From the NCBI GenBank assembly GCA_027924585.1, contig BSBM01000592.1:3870501-3934500 (forward strand): 64,000 nucleotides of DNA, written 5' to 3'. The translations under genes and the position numbers were made by a program. The DNA comes from Larix kaempferi (lineage: Eukaryota > Streptophyta > Pinopsida > Pinales > Pinaceae). This document shows, piece after piece, positions 12,308-23,300 of the stretch (within the stretch, counting starts at the first letter, position 1; every line of letters begins with the position of its first letter). The notes below the pieces were generated by a model. That model made no database searches. It was not told where the DNA came from and worked only from the letters and a program-made list of their open reading frames with translations.

Positions 12308-12488
12308 ACAATGGTTAGTAATAATATTTAAAAAAATAAAACAATTTTTGGCTTAGGAATAGTCTTCAATTTTATGGGTGGCATGAAAATACATTTGGAC
12401 CAAAGCACCACAATGGTTAGTAATAAAATTTTAAAAAATAAAACAATTTTTGACTTAGGAATAGTCTTCAATTTTATGGGTGGCATGA
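12308..12488. repeat. Two-copy direct duplication, period 102 bp
   Basis: ACAATGGTTAGTAATAA begins at 12308 and 12410; about 78 bases match with a handful of differences, separated by about 24 bases that mention ACATTTGGACCAAAGCACC. Confidence 0.85.
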
Positions 12489-15400
12489 TCATGATGTAAT
12501 CTCCCTCCGTCCTTCTAAACATATGTGGTTTCTCACCGCATTTGTCTTCCCCACCAAAATACGTATACAAAATACCTTTCTTTACATCCTCGTCTCTTTA
12601 AATCCTCATCTCATAGTCATAACTAAGGATTATTATGCATGCACATCCTCACCTTATAATATCAATTGGGTGAAGGCATAGAGACAACCATAAATATCAA
12701 ATGTGTCAAGACGCAAAGAGTAAGATACAACTATAAGGAAGTCTTATATTAAATTTACCACATAAGTCTTTAATTGACACTATCAACTGAGATTTGACAC
12801 ATTGGATTGTTGTGATCTTGTTATCACTCCTTATGAATGTGCTTATAAGGCACTCTTTGAAGGTGAAGTCCATAATTTTAAGAATTCTTCCTCATTATCA
12901 TGCATTTTGGTAAAACAATAAGGAGGGTAGTGGCTTGCATCAACATTGAAAATGGTTTCGACATGGAGGTAGATACATTAATTATTTTCATTAAATAACT
13001 TAAATCTCATGCCAGTGATAGTGAATTTGTCAAATCATGGATTGGTATAGAAAAAAACAAATTTTAGAACTTCAATCACTTAATTACTCAGATTTAGAAT
13101 TTTCTCAAATCGAGCCATTAACAAACTTCCTTTGGTGTTTTGGTTCAATTTTAAAAGGCAGATTGTTGAGGCCCAAACATGCATCGAGTTGCAAGGCTCC
13201 AATTCACTTAGGCTTGATTCCATTTCCCCTCCATCCTATATATGTATGTTGTCATGACAAATTTTGAACAACAAAATTTGATGCCACAGCTCCTATGATG
13301 CTAGCTTTGCTAACTTGCTTGGTATGGAGTATTTTTTTAATGCTTTCTAAGCTATGTATTATTTTTTCTTAGGCACCCAATGCCCATCATTATTACATCT
13401 CTTGGGCTTGAAATGGATTCCCTCTCTTTGGTTTGAATTAAGTATTTGGTTGGTTTTATATGCATTTTTTGGTTGTAGGTTTATTATAGCCTTGTTTTGA
13501 TTAGTGGCTTGCTTTTGTACACAGTTAACAATGAGTAATTTTCTCATAGTTCTAGTTTTATTTTAAGACTATATCTAGTTACAACTTCCTGCACTATGCA
13601 TAAGATCATGTGGATGCCCCAATATAGTTATTGCATAGTATTTTTTTTGTATAATGAAGTGGAGCCAAAACAAAAAAATACAAAAGAATAGTTGTTATTT
13701 TAATGAACTGTAAAATTAATGTTATACATATGTCAAATTAATGTGTTCAAATTAAGTTTTATTGAAAAGATACCAATTTTTTATGTAGATATTAGTGAGC
13801 TATTAAGGAGTGCTCAATTTATTAAGATTGTAAAAAATTGGATGGGCAATATTTGTTATTTGCATTTTTAGGGAAAGATTTTAATTAATTTATACTTGTC
13901 AATTGAAGTACAATTATTTATATTGCCCTTAATATTTGAAGGACTCCAAGGACAAATGCCCTTCCAATTAAAATTAAGACCCACCCTTCAAATTTGATCA
14001 CTGCTCGTGATCCATCCCATCAGACAAAGAGTTAAGAAAAGAAGAATAAATTAAGACATGGAAGTAAATTTTAAAGAATTAAGCATGTGTTATTTTGATG
14101 GTTTCATATGTAACCAACTCATCACGATCTTTTCATCCACTTTGGGAAGGATCATAAGTCTATAAGATATAGGAATCATATTTTTTGGAATATACACCAC
14201 CTTGTTTTGGAAAAGGAGTACATAATCATCCTACAGTAGCACATATAGCACATATAAATATATTAAAATGCATGAAATATTTCATAGATCAAGGGCACAA
14301 AGGACTTCCCATGCTAGCACATATCATTACTTGACAATTAATTACAATAATCCTAACCTAACAGTGGTTATTACTCCTTCCCCATATTAACTGCATAATG
14401 ACCAACATATACAACATTAATCCTACTTAGAGACTAGACAAAAACATATTCAATGTTCCACCAAGATGATGTTGTTGAGTCAAGTTTGCATGTGTACATT
14501 TCACTCCTGCCATGTAACTATCCTTGACACCCTACACCTTTGTCCAACACATGTACCTATATAGTATATCCCTTGTTCATGCTATGTGAAAGTAGGGTGC
14601 CTTATTCCCACAATATATCCAACCTTCTCTTATTTTATTCCATCAATGATCTTGATCCAACCACAACTCAACATCCTTTTGATGAACATCAAATTAATTG
14701 TGACTGTTCCTAATGTAGTGTATGCATCTTCTATCTTAGAGTGTTAGCCTTATCATCCTTGGAAACATCTCTTCATTCATATTCATTCTTTTGAGAAACA
14801 CATGATAACAATGTTCTTATCTACATTATATCTCACATGTGAAATCTAGTGCAATTTGAAAATGTTTTCATCAATGATTTCCAATTTAGTTCATCATTAT
14901 CTGACTTCCATCAAATAATCAAAAACATTACAATAATCTTGCCATCAATGTATAAGTTCCTTTGTCACCAAACACTATTATCTATGCAAAGAAAATGCCA
15001 CCAAACACTATTATCTATGCAATGCAAAGAAACTGTTACAAAAACACTATTGCCCACTTATCATATGTTCTAACTACTTTTTAACTTTGTACATCATTAT
15101 CTAAATTTCATCACACAACCAAACACATTACACATTAGGATATCCATGCCAAACTAGCTTATCAAATGTCTACGTTCCTATATACAATGCAAAGAAAATG
15201 TCACCAAATATTGTTTATCTATAAAATACAAAGAAAAAGTTACCAAATACTCTTATCCTTCACTCATTATATGTGAATCCCTCTACCTCAAGTAATCTTT
15301 TCATGATACATAAGACCTAGATTCCTCTATATAGCCAATGGGCCTATTTAAAACTTTTTCAAAAATAGCATAGACCTTTTATATAGCCAACGCATCTATT

Positions 15401-16479
15401 AAATAGCTCTTAAAAAATAAATTATTCACAATAGCTAAGGCCTAGATCATTTCATTGATGATGAAGGTTCAATTCCCATGAGGACATCCAACCCATGAGG
15501 TTGCCATGGGAGCATCCCGTGGTAGTTGTTAAACATGTCAGGATTGCATTGTAATACTTACGGATTGCTTTGTAATACGTACGCACATAAAAGTGGATCA
15601 AAATCCCACCCTTTTATAATTCTTAAGACTAAAAACTAATAGTTACATAGATGACCAAAATTTAAGTCAAAGGGTAATAACAGTTCAAGAGGTTATATGT
15701 CATCCTTCCCATCCAAGTTCCAACACCCATGACATGTGGCATGAACTAACAAAGTGAAAGGGTAGGTGACCCTATGATAAAGAATATCCTACAATGTCTC
15801 GAGGTGTCTCTCTTAGCCCCCCCCTAGGTCACTATGCCCAATGATCGATCCCCCTAGTCCACAAGAAAAAATAAAAATAAAGGCTAGACCCCTCTTTATA
15901 GTTTTTGTTTATATCTTAAGGGGTATAGTGGGAGCATGTTGGTTTGATGTGATCTCTTTGAGATCACGATGGCGAGTTACCACCCACTTACCACCCCCTG
16001 GTCCAAAATTAAAAAAAAAACAAAACAAAACCTAAAGGCTATACTCCTTTCAAGAGTTAAGGAACCTATTTAAATCTCCCTTAAAAAGTACAACATTCTA
16101 GAGGTAGGTAGATGCATAAAAATGTAGTGAGTTATAACAAAGTCTTGAGTTAATAAATGGATAAACACATTTTATTTGGTTAAATAAAGTTCTACCCTTT
16201 TAAAAAAATTAAAATCATCTTTTATCATTTTAAAATGCACCAATTTTTTTTTTTAAAGTTCCATAATAAAAATTCTCATCGATCAAATAAAATTATGAGT
16301 ATGACTTTCAACAAAATTCGTATGTGGATTTTTTTTCAAAATCCATACACTTATGATCAAATGACTTATTATTAAAAAAACATCATGAATAGACTATAAG
16401 AGTAAAGTTATTTTTTCTTTCGCACTTTTTTAAAAACCAATTGAACCCCATTTCTAAAACTATTTTATTTTTAATTTAA
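12489..16479. other. AT-rich CACTA-1 interior, no gene recognised
   Basis: Only short open frames; no family recognised. Several short local duplications, for example CACCAAACACTATTATCTATG at about 14967 and 15000. Confidence 0.55.
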
Positions 16480-17115
16480 ATAATAACCCAGCTCCAATGG
16501 ATTTTTTTCATTGAATTAATGATGTGTATGAGCTTGTCTGCTCTGTAAACCAAATGAATCCAGATTGAACCTAGTTTTTAAAGAGATTTCATTTTTATTG
16601 AATTTCACCCAGCTTCTATGGATTCTTTGGATTTTTTTTAATTGAATAAATGCTTTGTATGTACTATGAACTTGTCTGCTTTCACCTTCTATGTATTTTT
16701 TTTAATTAAATTAATGATGTGTATGAACTTGTCTGCTTTGTAAACCAAATGAATCCAGATTGAACCTAGTTTTTAAAGAGATCTCATTTTAATTGAATTA
16801 ATCACCCAGCTTCTATGGATTCTTTTTAATTGAATAAATGCTTTGTATGAACTTGTCTGCTTTCAATTTCTATGTATATTTTTAATTGAATTAATGTTGC
16901 GTATGAACTTGTCTGCTCTATAAACCAAATGAATCTAGATTGAACCTAGTTTTTAAAGAGATCTCATTTTAATTGAATTAATCACCCAGCTTCTATGGAT
17001 TATTTTTAATTGAATAAATGCTTTGTATGAACTTGTCTGCTTTCACCTTCTATGTATTTTTTTTAAATGAATAAATGCTTTGTATGAACTTGTCTCCTTT
17101 GTAAACCAACTGCTA
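16480..17115. repeat. Tandem array, three to four units of about 180-195 bp
   Basis: AAACCAAATGAATC recurs at 16547, 16742 and 16922, each followed by AGATTGAACCTAGTTTTTAA; a truncated unit starts at about 17101. Within units ATGAACTTGTCTGCTTT recurs twice, so the unit itself arose from a shorter one. Confidence 0.85.
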
Positions 17116-18595
17116 GGAAATAAAAGAAATGGTTTGTATTGCAATGGTTCCAGCAAATAAGTGGGTTATTGTCAAACTTCAAAGATGAATTAGGAGCAAT
17201 CATACATTATATCTTCATGCAAACCACCAAACCTACATAGTGACAATTGTAACCAAACCACCAAAACATTTTGAAGATTGTCACGAACTTATATTAACTA
17301 TGGATTGTTGTACAAATCTCTTGATAGAGTATAGAAGGATTAATGAAATCTATTGTAAGATCCTCTTGAGAAATGACTTTTGACATCAAACTGTCATGAG
17401 ACGATTGTGAGAGCTGCAACAATGTGCTATCGAAAAGGAACAATGATAGTAACCAAGGTTACTAATTTGAAGAAATGTTTAAACTAATAAACTAAATGAC
17501 AGATAGCAATATGACATGATGTATCATAGATTTGAAGATATCAAGTTGGTTCAACTGATATATATGAATGTGTATTTGGTATTGAGAATGAGTTGATTGT
17601 GCCCTCTCAACAAGGCCTGATCATAGTCCATGACAAGAGTAACTCGTTGATGAGTATTCCACTCTTTGTTAGTTATAAGTTTAGAAGGTTCAGAGGAAGT
17701 AATTGAAGCACTCAGAATTGTCAGTACCCTTGAGACTCTTTGCAATCAGAGTTATGGACAATTTTGTAGCACATGGAAAGAGATGAATTCATGAAATATT
17801 GGATCAGTATTGATGCATCAAATAAGGTTGTATTTGGCAGATCTAGGAGACAACATTGGACAGATCCCTGAAGCGGTTTTAGAGTAGACCTTGGCACAAC
17901 TGTTGAAGTGTCCAAGATAGATATAACAAAAGAGATTTAGCTATCTATCATTGAAGCCTTGAGATAGGTTTTTGGACAATCTTAGAAGGAAATGAAAGAT
18001 GGAAGAGCACAATCCCAGGGGGAGAATACCTATCATGAAGATATTTTGCAGTAGTCCATGGCATTTGGAAATTAGTTTGGATAAATGAGAAGACTAAATG
18101 AATAAAAATCCTTAGAGCAGTAGTGAATATCATTGATGCATTGAGGAAGTGTTTGACAAGTTCATCAAGCAAATCCAAACATCTTGAGACACATGACAAG
18201 GGAAGCAGCCAAGACTAAATAAATTCTTGAAACAATCGTGAAGACCTAAGTGAATATATGAGAGAGGTGCTGATAAAATACGGCTGTATGAGGCCCGAGA
18301 GCAATGAAGAATAAGATCAGGGGGATCCAGCTCAGTCAAAGGGGGAGTTGTGTGAGAAAGAAGAGATGTTTACATAAGGCATCTAAAATCAAGCAGAGCA
18401 TGTCATTGTCATTGTTGTCAAAGGGGTAGGGAATGCAGTAAAACATTAGTCTGATAGAACTGAGAAATGGAGTGACACATGGAGGAGAGAATGTAGAAAG
18501 AGAATGAATAGTGACCCATGACTAAGTCACATTTCCGGCACACCCACAAGGGGAGTAATTTATCTTTTACTCAGTGGTTGCCAATGGCCATCAAT
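17116..18595. other. No intact gene; possible worn 3' part of a copia element
   Basis: Frames are broken throughout. A purine tract CAAAGGGGGAG at about 18338 resembles a polypurine tract. No pol motif could be recognised. Confidence 0.3.
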
Positions 18596-18800
18596 GACAA
18601 GGGGGGGATTGCTGGATAGTTTGTGTAATTGATGTCAACAATGTAAGGGGATATTGTCTGACTGACTATATGACAGTGTCATTGATGACCACATTGGTAT
18701 GATCACATAATGTGTTGAGGCTTACATAATTGTCATCAAGTAGCATTGAGGAATATGGAGTCATTATTGATGATTTGGTCTATAGGTTGACATGGTAGTT
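18596..18800 (+). repeat. Putative polypurine tract and LTR start (Sirevirus-like copia relic)
   Basis: ACAAGGGGGGGATTGCTGGATAG followed by TTTGTGTAATTGATGTCAAC resembles the AAGGGGGAGATTGTTGG junction and LTR start common in plant copia (Sirevirus) elements. The canonical TG is lost (GCTGG), no LTR end was defined and no second LTR is visible. Confidence 0.3.
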
Positions 18801-19218
18801 GACATGCAAGAACAAAGAGACCATCTCCATTGCTTTCCATATGATCTCTTGCAGCATAGATCCTTTGAAACCACCCCGTTTTCTTCCTTCTCTATATTTC
18901 CAGAGGCCATTGGAAAAACTGAAACAGGCATCCTAAAAGAAAGAAGATATTCAAATTTAAGATAAATCTATATAATTTGATTTATTAGATAGGTGAGATA
19001 AATAAAATAACTTGGGTTTAAAGGAATAAAAGACCCTAAAAGAAAGATATTTTCATGTGCGACATTGGAATGACAAACCTAATTATGGTGGGATAAGCTA
19101 TGCTTGAATCACAAGCAATGTTAAAAAACAAGACCATGAATTGGAGAATGATGGTGTCTAAGTTTAAAATTATGTATTTTTCCTCTGGTTGTTAATAAAA
19201 TTTGTTACATGTATTTTT

Positions 19219-19290
19219 TGTGGCTATAGCGACGGATGTACTGTTCGTGGCTATAGCGACGAAAAGTCCATCCGTGGCTATAGCGACGAT
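19219..19290. repeat. Right subterminal repeats of CACTA-1
   Basis: Three copies of GTGGCTATAGCGACG within 72 bp, ending about 115 bp from the right terminus. The same motif fills the left subterminal array, which ties the two ends to one element. Confidence 0.75.
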
Positions 19291-19390
19291 CGTTGGGGGA
19301 GTTTTCAATTTTTTCCAAAAATTTAAACTGTTTTTCCACGAAAACATCGATTTTAACTGTTTTGTGGCAAACTTTCATGGGACTTTTGAG

Positions 19391-19405
19391 CCATATGTAG
19401 TAGTG
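19391..19405 (-). repeat. Right terminal inverted repeat of CACTA-1
   Basis: CCATATGTAGTAGTG, the inverted counterpart of the left end, followed by the target duplication TAG at 19406-19408. Confidence 0.75.
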
Positions 19406-19509
19406 TAGGTATGCATGACCCTTGTACTCTTAAATTTTATCTGGGTATATTTAGGGTTGGGGGTCCCCTAGGTGGCTAGGGGTCCTTTTTATGTTTTTAG
19501 GACTACCGC

Positions 19510-19760
19510 ATGGAATTTTTGGAAAATATCGCGCGGTGCAGCACGCTCACTAGCGTGGAAATAATGTACTGTACCGCGCGTAGCTTGGGATAAATATGCT
19601 TCAGCCGCGCGCTCGTTTTAGCGTTATTTTTCCTTGAACACTCGCGCGACCCGCATGATCGAGCTATATAGACCCCGCACGCTAGTTCCACTCGGATGAA
19701 TAGTGTTTCGGCCGTGCTACGCGCGGATATGTTGTAAAATGTCATGCTATGCGTGGACCT
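19510..19760 (+). repeat. GC-rich array of hairpin-forming units in the Tat-2 PMD leader
   Basis: In otherwise AT-rich sequence, GC-rich cores recur every 30-38 bases: GCGCGGTGCAGC, CACGCTCACTAGCGTG (6-bp stem, 4-base loop), CCGCGCGTAGC, CCGCGCGCTCGTTTTAGCG, CACTCGCGCGACC, CCGTGCTACGCGCGG and CATGCTATGCGTGG. Position and style match the 33-bp palindromic array in the Tat-1 PMD leader (51.75-52.02 kb), although the core words differ. Confidence 0.55.
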
Positions 19761-19869
19761 TTTAGAGAAGGAAGTGTTGATGCTTTTACAAGTCCAATGG
19801 GTGATCATTTCTTTATGCAAGTGGTTGCTGGTTAGTGATGACGCATATCCGAGATATTGAGTGGAGAGA

Positions 19870-20698
19870 GAGAGAGAGAGTATGATGACCTTTGAGCAGT
19901 TGTGTTATCCGACCTAGCGGCAACCGAGGCCTTACGGGATGTTGGGCTCTTGAATTTCTTCAAGTTCCCTCTCATGCAGTCAGCCGATTACCTCTTGTGG
20001 TGGATCTCGAAATGTGGGTCCTGAACTGAGGAGTTTTCTATATAGGAGGCTAGGACCTGAGCATCATGACTTAGGATATCTATCTTTTGATGGGACTAAC
20101 TCCCCGAGGGGTGAGGGAGCCTCTCCCTCCACATTTGGTGGGGGATACGATCCATATGTTAGTGGATCGATACTGTGGTGGTGACTGAAGTTTTGTGAAC
20201 TCTGGTGGAGTGTTGGTGAGCCACCTGAGGGCTGTACTGGTGGAGGCTATTGCGACAGCCGTTTTTCATGTATTGGGGGCCTCGTCCCCTAACCGGATCA
20301 CAGGGGGCCAACTTCAGTTGGTAGAGAGGGTGATGGCTGGTCATTGCATGGCGTGGGGTTTGATGATGAAACATATGACATATTTGCATCAAGGTAGGGG
20401 GAGATGCACCTTCTTTTACGATAGTGTGTTGTGCACCTACTTCTTTGAGCGCTACGAATCATTGCGGCCACAGGTGTTTGTGCCACCGAGGGGGCCCTAG
20501 GAGCCACGGATGATGTTTTGGGGGCATATTATGTCTCGTCCTAGTGGAGGTCCCATGGGGGCGTACTATATGCCACAGGTGCTAGATATATGGGAGGGTC
20601 ATATAGGATGACTAGAGAGATATCCTTGGAGCAGGATGGACTTCCGAGGAGATCAAGAGCTTCCCATTCCTGGTAGAGGTTTCGATGTGACTGATATG
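19870..20698 (+). pseudogene. Tat-2 PMD (plant mobile domain) exon 1, broken
   Basis: Pieces in shifting frames match the Tat-1 PMD product: LRDVGLLNFFKFPL against VSGLLKFAQIP near 19920; and, in the open frame 20195-20500, MMKHMTYLHQGRGRCTFFYD and TYFFERYESLRPQVFVP against the Tat-1 FFFERIPNLWPRVPV. PMD proteins (MAIN/MAIL-type and transposon-borne relatives) act in the nucleus in silencing and genome stability; what transposon copies do is unknown. Several stops and frameshifts (for example TAG after the motif near 19920) kill this copy. The splice donor that Tat-1 retains (G/GTATG) reads ATATG here at about 20695-20700. Confidence 0.65.
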
Positions 20699-20818
20699 TT
20701 TTTATGGTTTTGTACTTTTTCACATATATATATTTGTACATACTCTTATTTCTGTACATTTATGATATATATGTTTATCAGGTACTGATGATGGTTTTTT
20801 TTAATTTTTGTGATGCAG

Positions 20819-20976
20819 ATATTGGTCTTGTGAGGCCACCTCAGAGACCAATATCGAGGACAGATCATCCAGTCGTCGATGCTAGGCATGCCATTGGAGG
20901 AGTAGATGCGGTTGAGGGTGGTTCTAATGGAATGGGTGGTGCTGGTGGAGTTGCAGTAGGGGGGATGGTTTCCTAG
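20819..20976 (+). pseudogene. Tat-2 PMD exon 2
   Basis: Acceptor TTTTTGTGATGCAG ends at 20818. The exon opens ATATTGGTCTTGTG, matching the Tat-1 exon 2 start ATGTTGGTCCTGT at 54499 in sequence and in splice phase (two bases completing a codon). It is Arg/Pro then Gly-rich and reaches a TAG at 20974-20976. Similarity of style (Asp/Leu-rich) continues to about 21120. The intron is only about 120 bp here, against 1562 bp in Tat-1 where a solo LTR sits inside it. Confidence 0.6.
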
Positions 20977-21417
20977 GACTGGCTATCTGTTTTAGTGGTA
21001 GAGTTGGAAATGAGGTTTGGAGGGATGAATGTTGGTGTTGATGAGCAGGGTTGGGCTGACCTCGAGGATGATGATTTGGACCTGACACTCCACTTACCAG
21101 CTGAGTGTGGGACAACATGGAGGCACATATGACACGGGAGATACAAGGGGGAGAAACCCCTCTGTTATGATAGTGGCCACGATAGGGACCAGAGCCGGTG
21201 CGAGGGGAGGATGTGTGGCCACTATCCAGTTTGGGACCTCGAGATCCACTAGTTAGTGGGGAAGCTTGATTATTTTTTGTATAGGGTTGATGAGCCCCAT
21301 TTTTTATGTATACATTTTTTTTATGAGCCTATCAGAGGTGGGTTTTTTTATGTATCCCCCATAAGGCTGCGATGTATATGCCCCAAGAGGGAATTTTTTT
21401 GTACATGATAGACATTT

Positions 21418-21472
21418 TTTGATGATATATGATATATGATATATGATATATATATATATATATACATATACC
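21418..21472. repeat. GATATAT/AT microsatellite
   Basis: Repeated GATATAT followed by a run of TA. It lies between the convergent 3' ends of the Tat-2 PMD and aRNH genes, where Tat-1 has a 53-bp minisatellite. The rest of 20977-21694 shows no gene. Confidence 0.9.
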
Positions 21473-21694
21473 AATTTTGCAGCACATGGTGTATGTGTCT
21501 CTGTATGTATGTGATGTATGTGTATTTTTCTTTATGTTGCCTATGTGTTAATGTGATGCCTATGTAGTAGTTGATACCAGCATATTAGTTTTGGGCATGT
21601 ATTATCGACTGTAGGACTTGTGATGATGAGATACATGTATGTGTAGTCGTAGGTGAAACACATAAAAATATTTATGTATGATTGGCATGCAAGG

Positions 21695-22136
21695 TTATGC
21701 AACTGGGTGATGTACTACGTGCCAATTCAATACCTCATTAGCGATGGAGTTGGCGCATGCATTAACGTTTCTTGGTATATGTGTGAAAGTTATGGTTTCA
21801 AACTGTTGAATAAGAAGGCACACGCGTAGAAACTTTTGGAAGAGGAGCGAGTTGCGGATCTAGAATACATTATTCAACTGTGATATGACAAGTTGGGAGT
21901 CGAGATGTACTTATAGATGGTGAATTACTAGGTGTAGGGGCATCGCTTAAGAGACCTATTATGGCATTGTACTCTGCTTGGTTGTTTGTTAGTGCCCCCA
22001 AGCACACTCCGCCAGTGTGGTGAAGTGTATGGCAGTGGGAATATATAAACCAGGTAGCGGATGCTATATTCTTGGACCATTGACTAGAACCGTCCCAATA
22101 ACCTATGTAGATGTCTGCTGGGGAGGCCATATGCAT
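21695..22136 (-). pseudogene. Tat-2 archaeal-type RNase H (aRNH)
   Basis: N-terminal part (residues 1-68) has YWDGSSQWS with the first catalytic Asp, and NNQAEYNAIIGLL with the catalytic Glu. After a frameshift near 21930 the remainder continues: SQLVISQLNNVF, QKFLRVCLLIQQFETITFTH and IPRNVNACANSIANEVLNWH, matching Tat-1 aRNH segment by segment. The stop after LNNVF and the frameshift make it non-functional. In Tat-lineage gypsy elements this second RNase H follows integrase; here no integrase precedes it. Confidence 0.75.
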
Positions 22137-22445
22137 TGGAATAAGAGAGGTAGTTTACTTTCTTAATTCGAGATAGTGTGAAACGAAAGTAAAGTTTTTG
22201 ACACAAAATAAGAATAACAATGGTTGGTGTCGTATGTCTTGTTTGTGCTGAGTGGGTACAAACCCCCTTTTGATTTGTTAGTTTTGTGGGAATGCTTGCA
22301 GGTTTTCTGCATCTCCGTCGGAGGACAAGAAATCACTGCAAGTGAGGAAATCGACTAAAGGATATTCAACATTGATTGTATCTAGTAATGTCGTTATTAC
22401 TTCCTCGATTGTTGAACTTTGCGGGGTTTTACAGAGGGGTTGTAA

Positions 22446-22865
22446 CTAAACTTGCATTCTAATTAGTTTGAGACGATTTTGGCATTCGACGCACAAAATG
22501 GGGCATTGTAAGGAGTAATGGGTGGTCTCTCCAAAATATTGGCAAGGTCTTGGTATGCATGGACAAAAGCATTCTCGGTCTTCTTGAGTGTTGATTTTCT
22601 CCATTATGCATGCAATGGCGCTAGGAGGGATCATATGGGAGGAGTGTCCACATGACAAGCATTCATTGTGTGATTGCGTTGCCGTAAGTTTAGATGGGTC
22701 TTGCGGTGTTACAGGTTCTACCACATTTTTTGTAGTTGGAAAAAATTCTTTGGGAGGGGTGACTAATGGTGCCACTGATGTGGTGATCACATTAATGGAT
22801 GCTACTTCCTGTTTTAAGAAGGGGGGTTCCTCAATTGTTACTTGGGTGAGATAGACTGTTGCCAA
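22446..22865 (-). pseudogene. Tat-2 polyprotein piece with cysteine/histidine clusters
   Basis: 140-codon open stretch with ECLSCGHSSH and, near the C-terminus, CPCIPRPCQYFGETTHYSL and QCPILCVEC. The clusters resemble zinc-knuckle variants found between protease and RT in this Tat family, as in Tat-1 at 59.0-59.4 kb. Ends at a stop 310 bases before aRNH with no RT or integrase between. 22137-22445 holds no recognisable coding. Confidence 0.45.
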
Positions 22866-22877
22866 TGAATTTTGATA

Positions 22878-23300
22878 TCAATGGTGTTCAGGGAAATGGT
22901 GCGTATAGTTCCCATGTTGAGCACATATGGAACATGCGTGGTTTGTGCACAATGTTTTGGAATTAGATGTGGGCGAGGGAGGTGTGTCCCCTTTCACTGT
23001 TGGAGGAGTGTGGGTGATGCTCATGGGAGTGTTGAGAAAATTCCTTAGATCCGGTAGAGTAGGAAATAGGTTGGATGCATGTCCTTGATTCCCGCAAAGA
23101 GAACACGACGGTGTGATTCTTTGAGTGGGAGTATTCAACATAACTGATGCTTTCAACCCCTGCTGGTTGATGCCCCCTGCTTTAGGCTTAGCGGTTTCTA
23201 TTGGATTAGGTAATAATGGAACTTTCAAATTTGGTTGTTTTGTTTCCCCATTGGTGGTATTGGGGACGATGTAATGTACCAACTTAGGATTGTGGCACAA
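22878..23300 (-). pseudogene. Tat-2 polyprotein piece with two zinc-knuckle-like motifs
   Basis: Contains CSLCGNQGHASNLFPTLPDL and TLCTNHACSICAQHGNYTHH. Tat-1 has the matching pair CDDIGHATHQCPQLPAL and TLCTNHPCVICDIYGYYSHH in the same order at 59.2-59.4 kb, after the protease. The last Cys of the first knuckle is lost (F). Separated from the previous piece by a frame break of 12 bases, so the two probably formed one reading frame. Confidence 0.65.

Larger units (their letters stand above)
595..19405. mobile_element. CACTA-1: 18.8-kb non-autonomous CACTA (En/Spm-type) transposon carrying a MAPKKK fragment
   Basis: The left end reads CACTAGTACATGTGG and the right end, read inward on the minus strand, CACTACTACATATGG: 13 of 15 bases match. 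Both ends are flanked by TAG (592-594 and 19406-19408), the 3-bp duplication expected for CACTA elements. Short repeats built on GTGGCTATAGC lie just inside both ends (640-1302 and 19219-19290), like CACTA subterminal repeats. No TnpA/TnpD-like transposase was recognised, so it is non-autonomous or gutted. Cargo includes a copia gag relic (5.1-5.5 kb), a YODA-like MAPKKK piece (10.1-11.0 kb), an LTR-like piece (12.2 kb) and several tandem duplications. It sits in the PMD leader of Tat-2. Confidence 0.75.
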
